Assembly (NCBI RefSeq): GCF_000002595.2
Contig: NC_057006.1
Span: 1,490,246-1,554,245, forward strand
Reading direction: 5' to 3'
DNA: 64,000 bases
Origin: Chlamydomonas reinhardtii
Taxonomy: Eukaryota; Chlorophyta; Chlorophyceae; Chlamydomonadales; Chlamydomonadaceae
Below the pieces are notes generated by a model that was not told the origin of the DNA, did no database searches, and saw nothing but the letters and a program-made list of their open reading frames with translations. Shown one piece after another: positions 24,362 through 35,746 of the stretch. Each line of letters begins with the position of its first letter. Within the stretch, counting starts at the first letter, position 1. The translations under genes and the position numbers were made by a program.

Positions 24362-25068
24362 ACACACATGCGCGACGCGCCACCCACCTGCGCCCCGTTG
24401 AGCAGCAGAACCTTGCCGTTGGGCAGCAGCACCGAGTCGCCCATCACCCGCGGCACGCCCATCTCCTCCACCTCCCACCTGCGCGTGTGCGTGTGCGTGT
24501 GCGTGAGCTTGAGCGTGTGCGTGGCCCAGCAGCCACTGCCCCCACAACCCACGCACGCGCACGGCGGCCATCCAGCAGTACGGTAACAGCACTGCTGCAC
24601 CCTGCTGCTGATGGCGTACGACTGGATGGGGATCACTGACTCAATACAGAGCGTTATGGACTCACGGCACTGCGCAGTAGCCGCTGGCGGCCGAGTCGCA
24701 CTCCCGCAGCTCCAGCCGCAGCGAGGTGCTCACGGCCGGCGTGTCCGTGCCCGCGCCGCCCTCCTGCACGGCGGCCATGTCACGTGGTGCGTCACGTGGC
24801 GGCTGATGTGGCAAACCGCACACAAGCAGGGACCGAACAACACGCATTACCCTCAACCCCACCGCTAGTTTGGCTTGGTTGGGTGTAGTTTGGGCTGGTC
24901 TTTACAACCCACCCCACGCACATCCACACATGCACACATGCACACATGCTCACACACGCTCACCGCGCCCCCGAAGATCATGAGTGTGGCCCGGTAGTCC
25001 TCCTCGGGCCGGTACGGCAGCACCAGCACCGAGGCAGTGTACGGGTAGGCGGTGCGGTGGCTGCGGGC

Positions 25069-25099
<31 letters not shown>

Positions 25100-26669
25100 G
25101 CACATCAGACGGCGGCGGATGTTGGCCCCGGGGCAACGCGTGTAAGTATGTATGCGTGTGTGTGCGCGTGTGTGTGCGTGCGGCACAGCTGTGTGGTGGT
25201 GGGTTTCCGAAGCCCGCCGCGCCGCTCCGCGCCAAGTGGCGGCGGGTGCTGATCTTTTCACAGTACACGTGCATGCGCGGCTCTGATAGATCCCGCCCCT
25301 TCTAACCACGCACCCACCCCGCACACACACGCACACACCATACAAACACATACACACACACACATACGCACACACAACCAAGGCCCAAGCAAGCGTGTCG
25401 GCCTGCCCCCAACGCACGCACGTGACTTCCTCGGGCAGCTCCGGCAGGTCCGCCAGCACGGCCTGGCTGGCCACGTCACTGATGGAGCCGCCGCGGTCGC
25501 CCCACCACAGCACGTGGCCTGTCGCGTGGTGTGGTGTGTTGGGCAGCAGGACAACACGAAGGAAAGGACGATGTGGCCGAGATGTGTGGGTGGGTGTATG
25601 TGTGTGTGTTAAAGAGCACAAGGAAAACATTACGCGTAGGACAGTGTATGCGATGCAGCATTACGGCCGCGGATTACCTTCAGAGTATACTTACCGCAGC
25701 CGACCGACCTGCCGAGCCGATGTGTGTGTGTATGTGTGTGTGTGTGTGTGTGTGTGTTTTGCTTGTGTGTGCATGTTTGCGCAAGCAGATCAGGTGCGGT
25801 GTGCAGCAGGTGGCGTGATGCTGCGGTGCAGTCGGTCACAGGGGGCCATGTGCCATTGCCCATGACTCCATGAGCCATGTCGCCTCGCCGCACCTCTGGG
25901 CAGTGTGTGCATGAAGGCGAACCACTGCATCCCCGCGTTGTCCACAAAGTTCTGGTGGGCCGGGTGCGTGGGGCAGGTGGGGTACTTGGCGTGGTGAGTC
26001 ATGATGCGTGATGCGCCACAGCGGCATTGCCACACTCTTCTTATCGTGTAGCAGGCATACTCAAGCAAACTCCCTTTTCGTGCATCCACAGTTTCCAACC
26101 GAGCTCTCGCCCCTTACACACCAACGCAATCACCCCTCATGCACCCACCTGGGGTGTGGGCAGCGTCTCACTCTCCTGGTCCAGAGCCTTGGGGTCGACG
26201 ATCTGTGCCGTCCGTCGCAGGCACCGGTGTAGCGTTAGTCTTGACTTTGGTGTGTGTCAGCACGACGTGTCGTATCACTGAGCGCATTCTACGGTTTTGA
26301 TCGGCGATGCCGCAGGCATGGGTATTCTAATATTCTAATAAGCTCAAGTGGCTGCCGTGAGTGGCTGCCGTCCCCGGCAAATAAATGCCACGACAAGTGC
26401 ATACCGTACACGCATGCGCCGCCACCCCCACCCGCCCGCCCACACGCCCGCACCTCGCTGAAGGGCGGCAGGCTGCCCGCGTCTGCCTTGTAGGAACCCC
26501 CCACGACCAGGACCTGCGCGGCACATGCGAGCGTGTGCGTGTGTGGTTGCACACGAGCTTGGTGTGCGCACAAGAGGCCAAACTAATGCGAACAGGAAAC
26601 AGGGAACAGAAAGCAATTGCAAGCAAGAAAAGTAGGACAGGGAACAGGGAGCACGCCAGGTGCGCTGCG

Positions 26670-26732
<63 letters not shown>

Positions 26733-27455
26733 TTAGGGGCCCCGGCGCACCCGGCCATCCTCCAGGGTGGTGACGGCGGGGTACCAGCGGTTCCACCGCA
26801 GCGGGTGCGCCAGCGAGAAGGCCGGGTCGGGGTCCAGTCCGAACAGCTGAGGGAGCGGGCGGGGGGGGGGGCGTGTGGGATGTGAAGAGTGGGGCGTGGG
26901 GCTTAGGAGAGGGGTCGTAGAACGGAATGGTAGCACGCAAGTATGCAGGGAAATGCGTTCAGCACCCAGCCTATCATTCGGTACATGTTCCGTTCGTGCA
27001 TAAATTCTGCAACTGCCCCCCTAGGCTCCCGTACCTATTTGCCACATCACGCCGCATCTAGCAAACGAACACGCACGCACCTGTATCTTATCTCGCCCGT
27101 CCGCGATACCGTTCTTGTATCCGTGATGCCCGCCAACCTGCAACACACCACACACCGCACACCGGGCGTCGCTTTGCGTTCGACCCACAGCAACGCCACA
27201 CAACCACCAGCCGCACACTCAGTCAGCGGTGGTGTGTAGATGGACCGAGAGCAGGCGGGCAGGGGTTCTCGGCAGCAGGCAGTGGACACGCTGCCTGATG
27301 GCAGGTCTCAAGGCATAGCACGGCGCCGCACAGCAGAGCCCCAGCGCTATCAATGTCTGGTGGTGGTGATGGCACGCACCAGTATGAGCCCGCCGTCCTC
27401 TTGATGCACAGGCGCGCCGCAGAACGAGTTGACCAGCGACTTCATAGCGGTGGCC

Positions 27456-27501
<46 letters not shown>

Positions 27502-28578
27502 TTCACCATTCCTAGCGGCGGTAAACAACATACCCACACCTGCACGGAGCTACATTCTGTGACGCCGCATGCACGCAAGGACCACGCCCCCCCACCCACA
27601 CGCCCACCGTCTCCTGCTCCAGGTCCAGCAGTGAGGTGGTGGTGGTCTTGCTGTTCTCTATGGCCAGGTACCTGTGTGTGTGCGTGTGTTACATAGCACA
27701 AGGAAAACGTGTGCGCACGTGTGTGTGTGTGGTGTAAGGTGCCCGAGACCAACGAAATAGGTCCCACTAGGAAGGGTTGACAAGCCTATGCTGGAGTGAA
27801 GGGCGGCGGCACGCACGCGTCCGGCAGGGGCGCAGGAGCATATGTGTGAGGCACATGTATGGAACCACTCACCCACACACACATACACACATACACACAC
27901 ACACATCCGCCCACCCACCCACCCACCCACCCACCCACCCACCCACTCACTGGTCGTATGGCGGCAGCACCGCCAGCAGTGCCGGCACCGCAGTCGACAT
28001 GAAGGGCAGCGTGCGCCACGAAGACCTGCTGACTGCTGCTGCTGCCGGCTTCTTGGCCTTCTTCTTGCGGAAGTCCAACTCCCCAAGTTGCATCGCTGTA
28101 CTGTTCGCGCCTGCAGGCAGACGCCACAGTAAGCAGGCAATCTAATCACAATCAACAGCTTGCCGCCTGCGCATGCGCCGTGCAATTGACCTACTGTTCA
28201 AGAGTCCTGGCCCTTCGTGTGTGCACACACCGGCAGGCGCTTGCGTCATGCAGTTGCAGGATGAAAGCCGGCGGCCCTCATGGGCCCAGGCATGTATGAT
28301 GGCCGGCACGCCATGACGCGATGCCTGACATCCCCCACCCCACCTCACCTCACCTCACCTTGTGCCCGTGCCGCTACAGCTGCAGCCCCCTGCACCTCGG
28401 CCACTGCTGCAGGTGACTGGTGCTGCGGCGGCGGCGGCGGCGACGGCGGCGGCGGCATGAGGTCGGCCGCCGCCCCCGCCGCCGCCGGCAACAGCAGCGC
28501 CACCGCGGCTAGCAGCAGCACAGCCGTCAAGACCGCAAGCGAGTGGGCGGCCACCGGCGGCCTTTGCGGGGGCTTCAT
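21981..28578 (-). CDS. GLOX: glyoxal/galactose oxidase-like copper radical oxidase
   Basis: Eighteen exons on the - strand (first 28578-28359, last 22148-21981) close in phase to 654 aa. The N-terminus is a signal peptide or anchor followed by a short SPPPPP hinge. Kelch-type blades follow ([36 protein letters not shown]), then a C-terminal DUF1929-type domain. All copper-radical ligands of fungal glyoxal oxidase have counterparts: the cross-linking Cys C160 (NSFCGAP), Tyr Y214 (NRWYPAV), Y469-H470 (PRMYHSTA) and H586 ([10 protein letters not shown]). It probably oxidises aldehydes or alcohols outside the cell and makes H2O2; the substrate is unknown. Remaining exons: 28110-27951, 27671-27608, 27454-27380, 27137-27081, 26846-26751, 26513-26454, 26202-26149, 25984-25894, 25518-25422, 25060-24964, 24763-24666, 24478-24388, 23954-23782, 23591-23537, 23133-23003, 22750-22573. 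Confidence 0.93.
22150..22305. repeat. (GT)n microsatellite, oxidase intron 17
   Basis: Long GT run with GC interruptions, starting immediately beside the exon 18 acceptor; on the sense strand it is (AC)n leading into ACGCAG. Confidence 0.9.
24308..24358. repeat. (CA)n microsatellite, oxidase intron 13
   Basis: About 25 uninterrupted CA units. Similar runs in other introns of the same gene lie near 26680-26730, 27458-27500 and 27720-27732. Confidence 0.9.
27906..27946. repeat. (CCCA)n repeat, oxidase intron 2 at donor
   Basis: About ten CCCA units immediately downstream (sense strand GTGG) of the exon 2 donor at 27951. Confidence 0.85.
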
Positions 28579-29453
28579 CTCACTGATGGCAAGAAGGAGG
28601 CGACTAATCCACTTAAGGGTGAGATGGCAGCCGACTGTCTGAAGCCTGATGATGCTTATGTAAAATATAACTAGAAGCGCTGCTCGGGACTCAGTGCCAT
28701 GCTATCGACGATGCTTATGAATGCACACGGTGCCAGGGTGTGCGTCTGTGCACGGCGGCCTGCGGCGGGTTTCGCAGTAGTCAACAGTCGCGTGGAAGCT
28801 TCGGTGGAGAGGAGCTGTGGTAGATAGGCAGCGTAAAGCGCCAGCACAAGACATAGTTACAACTTCACGTCGCAACATAAGCACGAATTCAGCTAGCGCG
28901 AAACCCGCGCAGACAGCCCGTCAAAACCAACGCGCAGCGTGAGACCCCCGATCTTGGAGCGGTCGACCTTCAGCGACCATCACTCACCGCGTGTGACCTC
29001 GTACCGCTTACTACGACTGTCCCGCGGCTGTCCGACAGAAGAATATGACAGTCTCCTGCGAACTCTACGGACTGGCAAAGAGACACTGACCCGCTTGCGA
29101 ACCGCTTGCATGTAGCTGCGCCCACACCTCCGGAGTCTGCTTGTGACGTCACGTGGAACGGCAGACCTGATACCCCCACACACACCGCTCATCGCGGCAC
29201 AAGAAGAGAACTGCCGCTCCACTTCGCGCAACACAAACGCGACCAATAAGACTTACGCCCTCGACGCAAATCACTACGACCCTTGGAGCACTTGCAGAAC
29301 TCCACCTGCCATGTTTTTATATCGGTCTTAGCCCTTCCAAAGGCCCTCACGTTCACGCACACTACCATACTTAGCTAGCAGCCCACAGCTAACAACGCGG
29401 CCTTACCCCGACGCCGCAGCTCAGTCGTGCGCTCGCTCCTCTGCCTCGGCTAG
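28579..29453. other. intergenic between XRN-like gene 3' end and oxidase promoter
   Basis: No convincing gene. TTACA at 28857-28861 is a minus-strand TGTAA that would give the XRN-like transcript a 3' UTR of about 600 nt. The remaining bases up to 28578 would be the oxidase promoter and leader. Confidence 0.45.
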
Positions 29454-32400
29454 TCAGGACCACCTCGGACCGCCGGGCGCCGCGCGACCCCGGGCGGGGC
29501 CGGCCGCCACAGCCGCCGCCGCATTTGCAGCCGCCGCCGCCGAAGACGTGGGCGACAGCGGACGGTACGGCGGCGGCCGCACTAGCACCGGCACCGGCAA
29601 GGCCTGCGGCGGCTGCTGGTACGGCTGCTGGTACGGCTGCTGGTACGGCTGCTGCTGCCCGTACATGCCAGCTGCCGCACCTCCCGCCATACCCAGCGGT
29701 CGGTAAGGGCCCGGCCTCTGCTGATCATAAGTGCCGTACGCGCCGTTGCCGTACTGCGGCTGCGCTGCCACCTGGCTGCCGTAGTACCCAGCACCGCCGC
29801 CGTACTGCTGGTACGGCTGCTGGTACTGCGGCTGCGGCTGGAGCGGGTTGTAGCTCACATGCGCGCCGTACGCTCCGTACGCAGCGGCGGCGGGCGCCTG
29901 CGAGGTCGCTGGCGGCGGCGCCGCGGCGGCTGGCGGCGGCGCCCTGCCCGTGCCTTGCAGCGCGGTGCTCAGCAGCCGGCTGCTCGGCATGGGCGGCGGC
30001 GCAGTCGGCAGCAGCGGCGCCACGGCCTCTGACGGCGCGGGCTGCGCCATCGGGCGCGGGGCTGCGGCCGCTGCGCCAGCAGCAGTGCCGGGCGCAGCGG
30101 CAGAGGCGGCGGGGGAGGCAGCGGGAGAGGCGGATTTGTTCTTGCTGCCACGCGGCCGGCCGCGCTTGCGCTGGGCGGCCTCCTCCTCTCCCGCCGCCGC
30201 CGGCGTCCCGGCTGCTCCGCCGTCCACGTGTGCCGCGGGTGCCTCTGCAGCCGGCTTGGAACCGCCCGCACCCAGACCGTCCACGGCCTTGGGCTTGCGC
30301 CCGCGGCGCTTCGCGACCTCCCAGCCGTCAGTTGCGTCCGCGCTGCCCTTGCGCGGCCCCGCGCGGGCTACAGCCACCGAAGCCGCTGCCACAGCCACCG
30401 CAGCTGCTGCTACAGCCACATCCGACGCGGTGCCCGTCGGGCGGCCCTCCCGACCCGCCCCCGCCCGACCCGCCCCCGACTGACCCGCCCTCGCCTGACC
30501 CGGCCCCGCCTGACCCGCCCCCACGCCAACAGCCGCCACAGCCGCCGCCGCGACCGCCACCACTGGCCCGCGGCCCGACGGCGGCGGCGCGCCCTGCCGC
30601 TGCTGCTGCTGCCGCTGCTGCCATCGCTGCGGCTCCTGCGGCTTCTGCTGCTGCCGCGGACCCGGCCGGGCTGCCGCCGCCGAGGCCGCCGCCGCGGCTC
30701 GTGCGGCCGTGAGGGACTCGGGCGGGTGTGTGAGGTACTGCACGTCGGCGTCGGAGGGCCCGGGCGGCAGCACCTCCAGCCGCAGCTGCTGGCCGCAGCC
30801 GTGCTCGTCGTACAGCACCTGAGCGGCGGGGCGGAGAGGCCAAGTAAGCGGCGGCGGTGCGCGCAGTGAGGTGAGCAGCGGCAGTAGCAGCTGCAGGAGC
30901 GCACCACACAAAGCAGAGGGACACGCGACGCTACAGCCTCAGCTCAAGCCTGTCCTTGGCGCAGCCGCAGCGGAGGAACACCAGCTGCGAGCGAACTGCG
31001 CAGCGCGCCCTATGCCACTCAACAACCTAGCACGTAACCCCAAACGCCGACTAGTACCACCCCACACGCCCGCCTCACCTGCTGCCGCACAATGGCCGGG
31101 AAGAAGCTGGCGTGCTCCACCGCAAACGGCGGCGGAGGCGGCGTGTAGATGGCGCCGTACTCATCCTGCGCCTGATGCGGCGAGTGCTGCCGCGGTCCCG
31201 CCCAGCTGCTGGCGTCACGCCGCTGCTGGTGCTGCTGGTGGGGCTGGTGGGGGGGCTGAGAGGCGGCGGAGGAAGTGGCGGAGAAGCCGGCGGCGCGGAT
31301 GAAGGCCGCCGCGTCGGGCTTGCTGTTGAAGGCGCGGAGGACCAGCGGCCTGGAGGCGGCGGCGGGGCGGGAGGGCAAGCGGAATGGGAGTGAGTGGAGG
31401 TGTTCACAGGCGTTGTGCGCAACGTAGCACGAACACACGGTAGCGAAATGCAGCGTGCAGGGCATGGCCTGAGCCCTAAGTGCTTGGGCCGTTGGGCGCC
31501 AGAACAATCGCACGCACCTGCCAAAGGAAGTGCAGGCACGCTCGTGCATAGTCACATCCGCCGTGGCCACCACCGCCTCTGTTTGGGGGCAAGCAACAAC
31601 AACGAAAAGGTACGTACCACAGAGCGGCACGTCAGGAAAACATATCAGGAAGCACGGCAAGGCCCTGGTCCGGGCTGTTGCGCGTGCGAAGGTGACCAGG
31701 GTGGTGGCCGGTGCAGGCATGCGAGGACACAACAGCGAGCGAGCTTGCAGCGGGTCCCCGCCGGCCCCGCTCCTAGCAACACGTGCCCGAGCGCCACGAC
31801 CGCACCCGCCGCCGCCTCCAGCTTCTCCACCGGGAACCGGCGGTACGGGTGGGAGGCGGCGATGTGGTCCCGCCGCTGCCGCTCCAGCGCATTGATTGCG
31901 CGCTTGGCCTCCTGTGCACGTGTTCAGGAGCACAGCTTTATGAGCGGCTCGCATTGCGGCATGTGCGCGCACCTGCGCGCGTGCGCGTTCCGTTCTTCCA
32001 CCCGAGGCGTCTACGGGCAGACTCCCACCGCCCCGCCGTGCCGCCCTCCTCCCGCGCCCTCCCCAGTGCCCTCACCTCCGCCCCTGCCGACGCCGACGCC
32101 AGCTTCTGCTGCAGCCCCGCCTCCGTGGCCGTCTCCCCGAGGGGCACGGTGCCGCGCTGCACGGACCGCAACAGGTTGGTCAGCCGGACCTCCTCCGCAC
32201 GCAGCGACTGGATTGACTGCGGGGCCGAGAGGGCCGAGAGCAACGAGGACGGGTTTGCGAAGCTTCAAGCGGACGCGAAGAACAGGAGCTGGAAAGCAGC
32301 TTGCGCAAGAGGAGAAAGAAAGGTTGAGAAAGAGAGGGCTAAGCCTAAGCCTAAGCCCAAAGCTCTCATACACACAAGCCACAAGTCACGCCGCCAAGTT

Positions 32401-33180
32401 TTGATGACGTTTGTTTATCTTGTTCGAGTCGTCAAAGCAGCCGCCGACGCACGCACCCGGGACGCCGCCGACAGCTCCGTGGAAAGCTGGCGGCACGTGC
32501 GGCACTCGCCGTACAGCGACTCATACACCTCCTCGTCAAACCCGGGTCCACTGCCGCCTCCCCCCGACCCCGACCCCGTCGCCGCCGCCGCGCCGGCCGC
32601 TCCCGCCCCCTCCTCGCGCTCTCCTTCGTCGTCGCTGGGCGCCGGCGAGGCCATGAGGTGGCGCACACACGGCGCCGCCAGGTGGGCGCAGTTGGCAGGC
32701 AGCAGCGCCAGCGCACACGCCACCGGCAGCAGCGGCTGCGCGGCACGCGGGTCGGGCGCGCCAAAGGTGTCGAGGCGGATGTGGGTGACGCCGGCGGCGA
32801 CGGCGGCGTCCAGTGTGCCGCGCAGGGCGGCGGCGGTGGGCGCGTTGCCGTCATAATAGAAGCTGTAAAGGAGAGGTCGGGCGGTGCGGTTGGGCGTTGC
32901 AGGGATAAGCGGGTAGAAGAGGGCAAGACAGGGCGAGAAGGATATTGCTGTTTGCTGGGGCGTGCGATTTGTTCAATTTAACGTGAACGAGTGAGCGCCG
33001 TGCGGCTCCGTGCGACTGTGCGTGCATGTACTTACTTTGAGCTGGAGTGCGAGGACGCCGTCCAGCCGGTTATGCACCGAACGCATTCCCGCTTGCCCCA
33101 GCTTGCCCCGGCTGCTGCCCTTGTCTCAAGCCTCATACACAACCCCCAGACACCCATCCGGCCATACCTCCACACTCCCC

Positions 33181-33269
<89 letters not shown>

Positions 33270-35715
33270 CACACACCCTCACACACATCTCCACACACGC
33301 CCACACCTCCTCACCGATAGTCCGGGCACTGCCCAGTGAGGTACATCTGCAGCAGCCACACGCAGCCGCGCAGGTACAGTCGCGGGTCGGCCGGCGCCTT
33401 GGCGCCCAGCCACTCGTCCCCGTCGCCGCCGCCGCTGGCGCCCGCGTCTGGAGGGCGACAGAGACAGGCAGCGGAACGCACTTAGCACGCGAAGAAACAT
33501 GATCAGCACCGATTCAAGTGCTGCCAAGTGTTGCCTCAGTCACAGTCGTCGACCAGCGGACAATGCGCGGGACACGGGGACACAGCCAGTGCCGTCTTCC
33601 ATTCCGCAAGCGTTCAAATTTGACACTCGACATTTGGCACTGCAACCATGCATACCGTATCACTTGAAGAGTACGGTACACCGTGGTGGACTAGGAGCTA
33701 GACACTGCACCTCCCCCCAACCCCAGTTCAGCATCAATTCACACCTGTGACCAAAGCCGCCGCCCGCGCGGCCTCCCCTCGCACCCACCTGTGCCGACGC
33801 CCACCATCATGAGTAGCCGCGACAGGGCCGCCGCGTCCAGCTGCGGTAGACCCGTGTCGGGGTCGATGGACGTGACGCTACAGCCGCCGCCGCTGCAGCC
33901 CAGGCTGCAGCTGTAGCTGCTGCTGCCGCTGCTACTGCCGCCGGCGTTCGCGGACGCCGCGTCGGCGGCGTGCTTGGCGGCCCTGCCCTTGCCCGCACCG
34001 CCTCCGCCGCCCTTGACAGCGGTCTGGTAGGTCCGCCACAGCCCCACGCGGCCGGGGGCTGCGTGTAGGCAAAGCGCATGGGCACACACCGGTAAGGGGG
34101 GTTGCAAGGATTGGTACAGAGAAGTGTAGCGAAGTAGACAGCAGGGGGGTTACAATCATGATCAATTAAGGCATGAAGGCGTAGCCAGGAACAGGGGGGC
34201 GAGGCAAGTGTCGGTGACGCGGCATGCCATGACAGGCGAAGTGCCCGCCCAACTAAGCGCGACAAGCCACACTCCATCCAGGCTCCCACCCCGCCCCAAG
34301 CCTCTCACACGGGCAGATACACCCGCCCGTCCCACCCCCCACTAGGCTATCCCTTGTGCCGCCACGCCACCACGCCACACCCTCCTCTTCCCCCGCACTC
34401 GGCGGCCCCCCCGGAGTGCGGCTCACTGTCCAGGGTGACGCCGCGAGCCGACGGCAGGTAGTCATTGCCCTTGGCCAGGATGGCGATGAGCGTGAGGTCC
34501 AGCTTGGCGTGCAGCAGCGCAGAGGCGGAGGGCTGCGGCGCAGAAGGGGACCGGGGAGGGGGTTGTAAAGACCAGCCCAAACTAAACCAAGCTAAACCGA
34601 GCGGGGGGAGGGGAATGGGGAGGGGGGGTTACATTCATGATTAGTTAAGGAAGTGGTAGACGGTAGACCATCTTGCGGAACATGAAGCGTTAACCAGCTC
34701 GGGGGGCGTAGTGAGGGAGGAGGAGCAGAGAGGGGCGGAGCAGGAGCAGGTGGAGGGGTTGGCGTGAGGGGTTGGCGAGATGGAGGTGCGAGACGTGCAA
34801 TCGCGCAATCACGCAGCCACCAATGCACGCAGTCACGCACGCAGTCAAGCAGTCACACGCCCACCCCCTCGCCCTTGGTTTAATGTGTGCTGGAATTTAC
34901 AACCCCCCAGTCAGTAGGTTCGCACCTGCCCCGCCTCGATCTGCGGCGCCAGGAAGGCCGCCGCCCACTGCGCGTGCAGCAGGTCCACCGCGAACACGGG
35001 CGTGGCGGCGTCCAGCCGGCCCTCGTGCAGCCCGCTGTTGGCCACGTACAGGTTCTCCTGGGGCGGGGGGCGTGTGTGTGTGGGGGGGGCAGGGTGTGTG
35101 TGTGTGTGTGTGTGTTTGTGTGTTATACACAACCAAACGAATCACCGTGCGTGTGTGTGCGCGTGTGTGTGCGCACGGACAGGAGGCAGGAGGTGTGTGC
35201 GGGCAGGTCGCGTGTGTAGTATGCAGGAGGAGGCAGGCGGCTCAAGAGGCGGGGCGGTAGGGTGCAGACGGTGCTCCCCCAAGTGGCGGCGCGGCCCCAA
35301 CTCCATGGACAGAGACACACGCAACCTCAGGCTCTCCCCTAGCCCCGTCCCCGGCTATGCCTTGCATCCGCCCGCCCCTGCTGATTCGTTGGGCTCGGGC
35401 ATGTACCACCCCTGGGTCTTGGTTTCTTCAGGATTGGTATAAACGACCCCCCCCCGTTCTCCACATGAACGGCTCCCCCCCTCCCCCCCCCGCACCTTGT
35501 AGCTTGTGAGCGCCATGAGGATGAGGTCGGCGTCGTCGCCCAGGATCACTGCGGCCACACACACACACACCAGGAGCGCCAGCAGCACCAGCAGCACAAA
35601 CATGGGGCACACACGGGATCTCCAGTCCGGATAGGGCACATGGCCGGGCGTGCTGGCCGCGGCGCATGGCGCGACCCGGTTTCCGCCAGCGCCAAGGAAA
35701 GCGCCCCATGTTGCC

Positions 35716-35746
<31 letters not shown>

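Noticed and set aside
29525-30712. A 395-codon + strand frame opposite the last XRN-like exon
   Set aside because: It is the GC-rich mirror of the coding exon. The - strand frame continues a phase-closed gene with AT-hooks; the + frame has no motif and no splice context.
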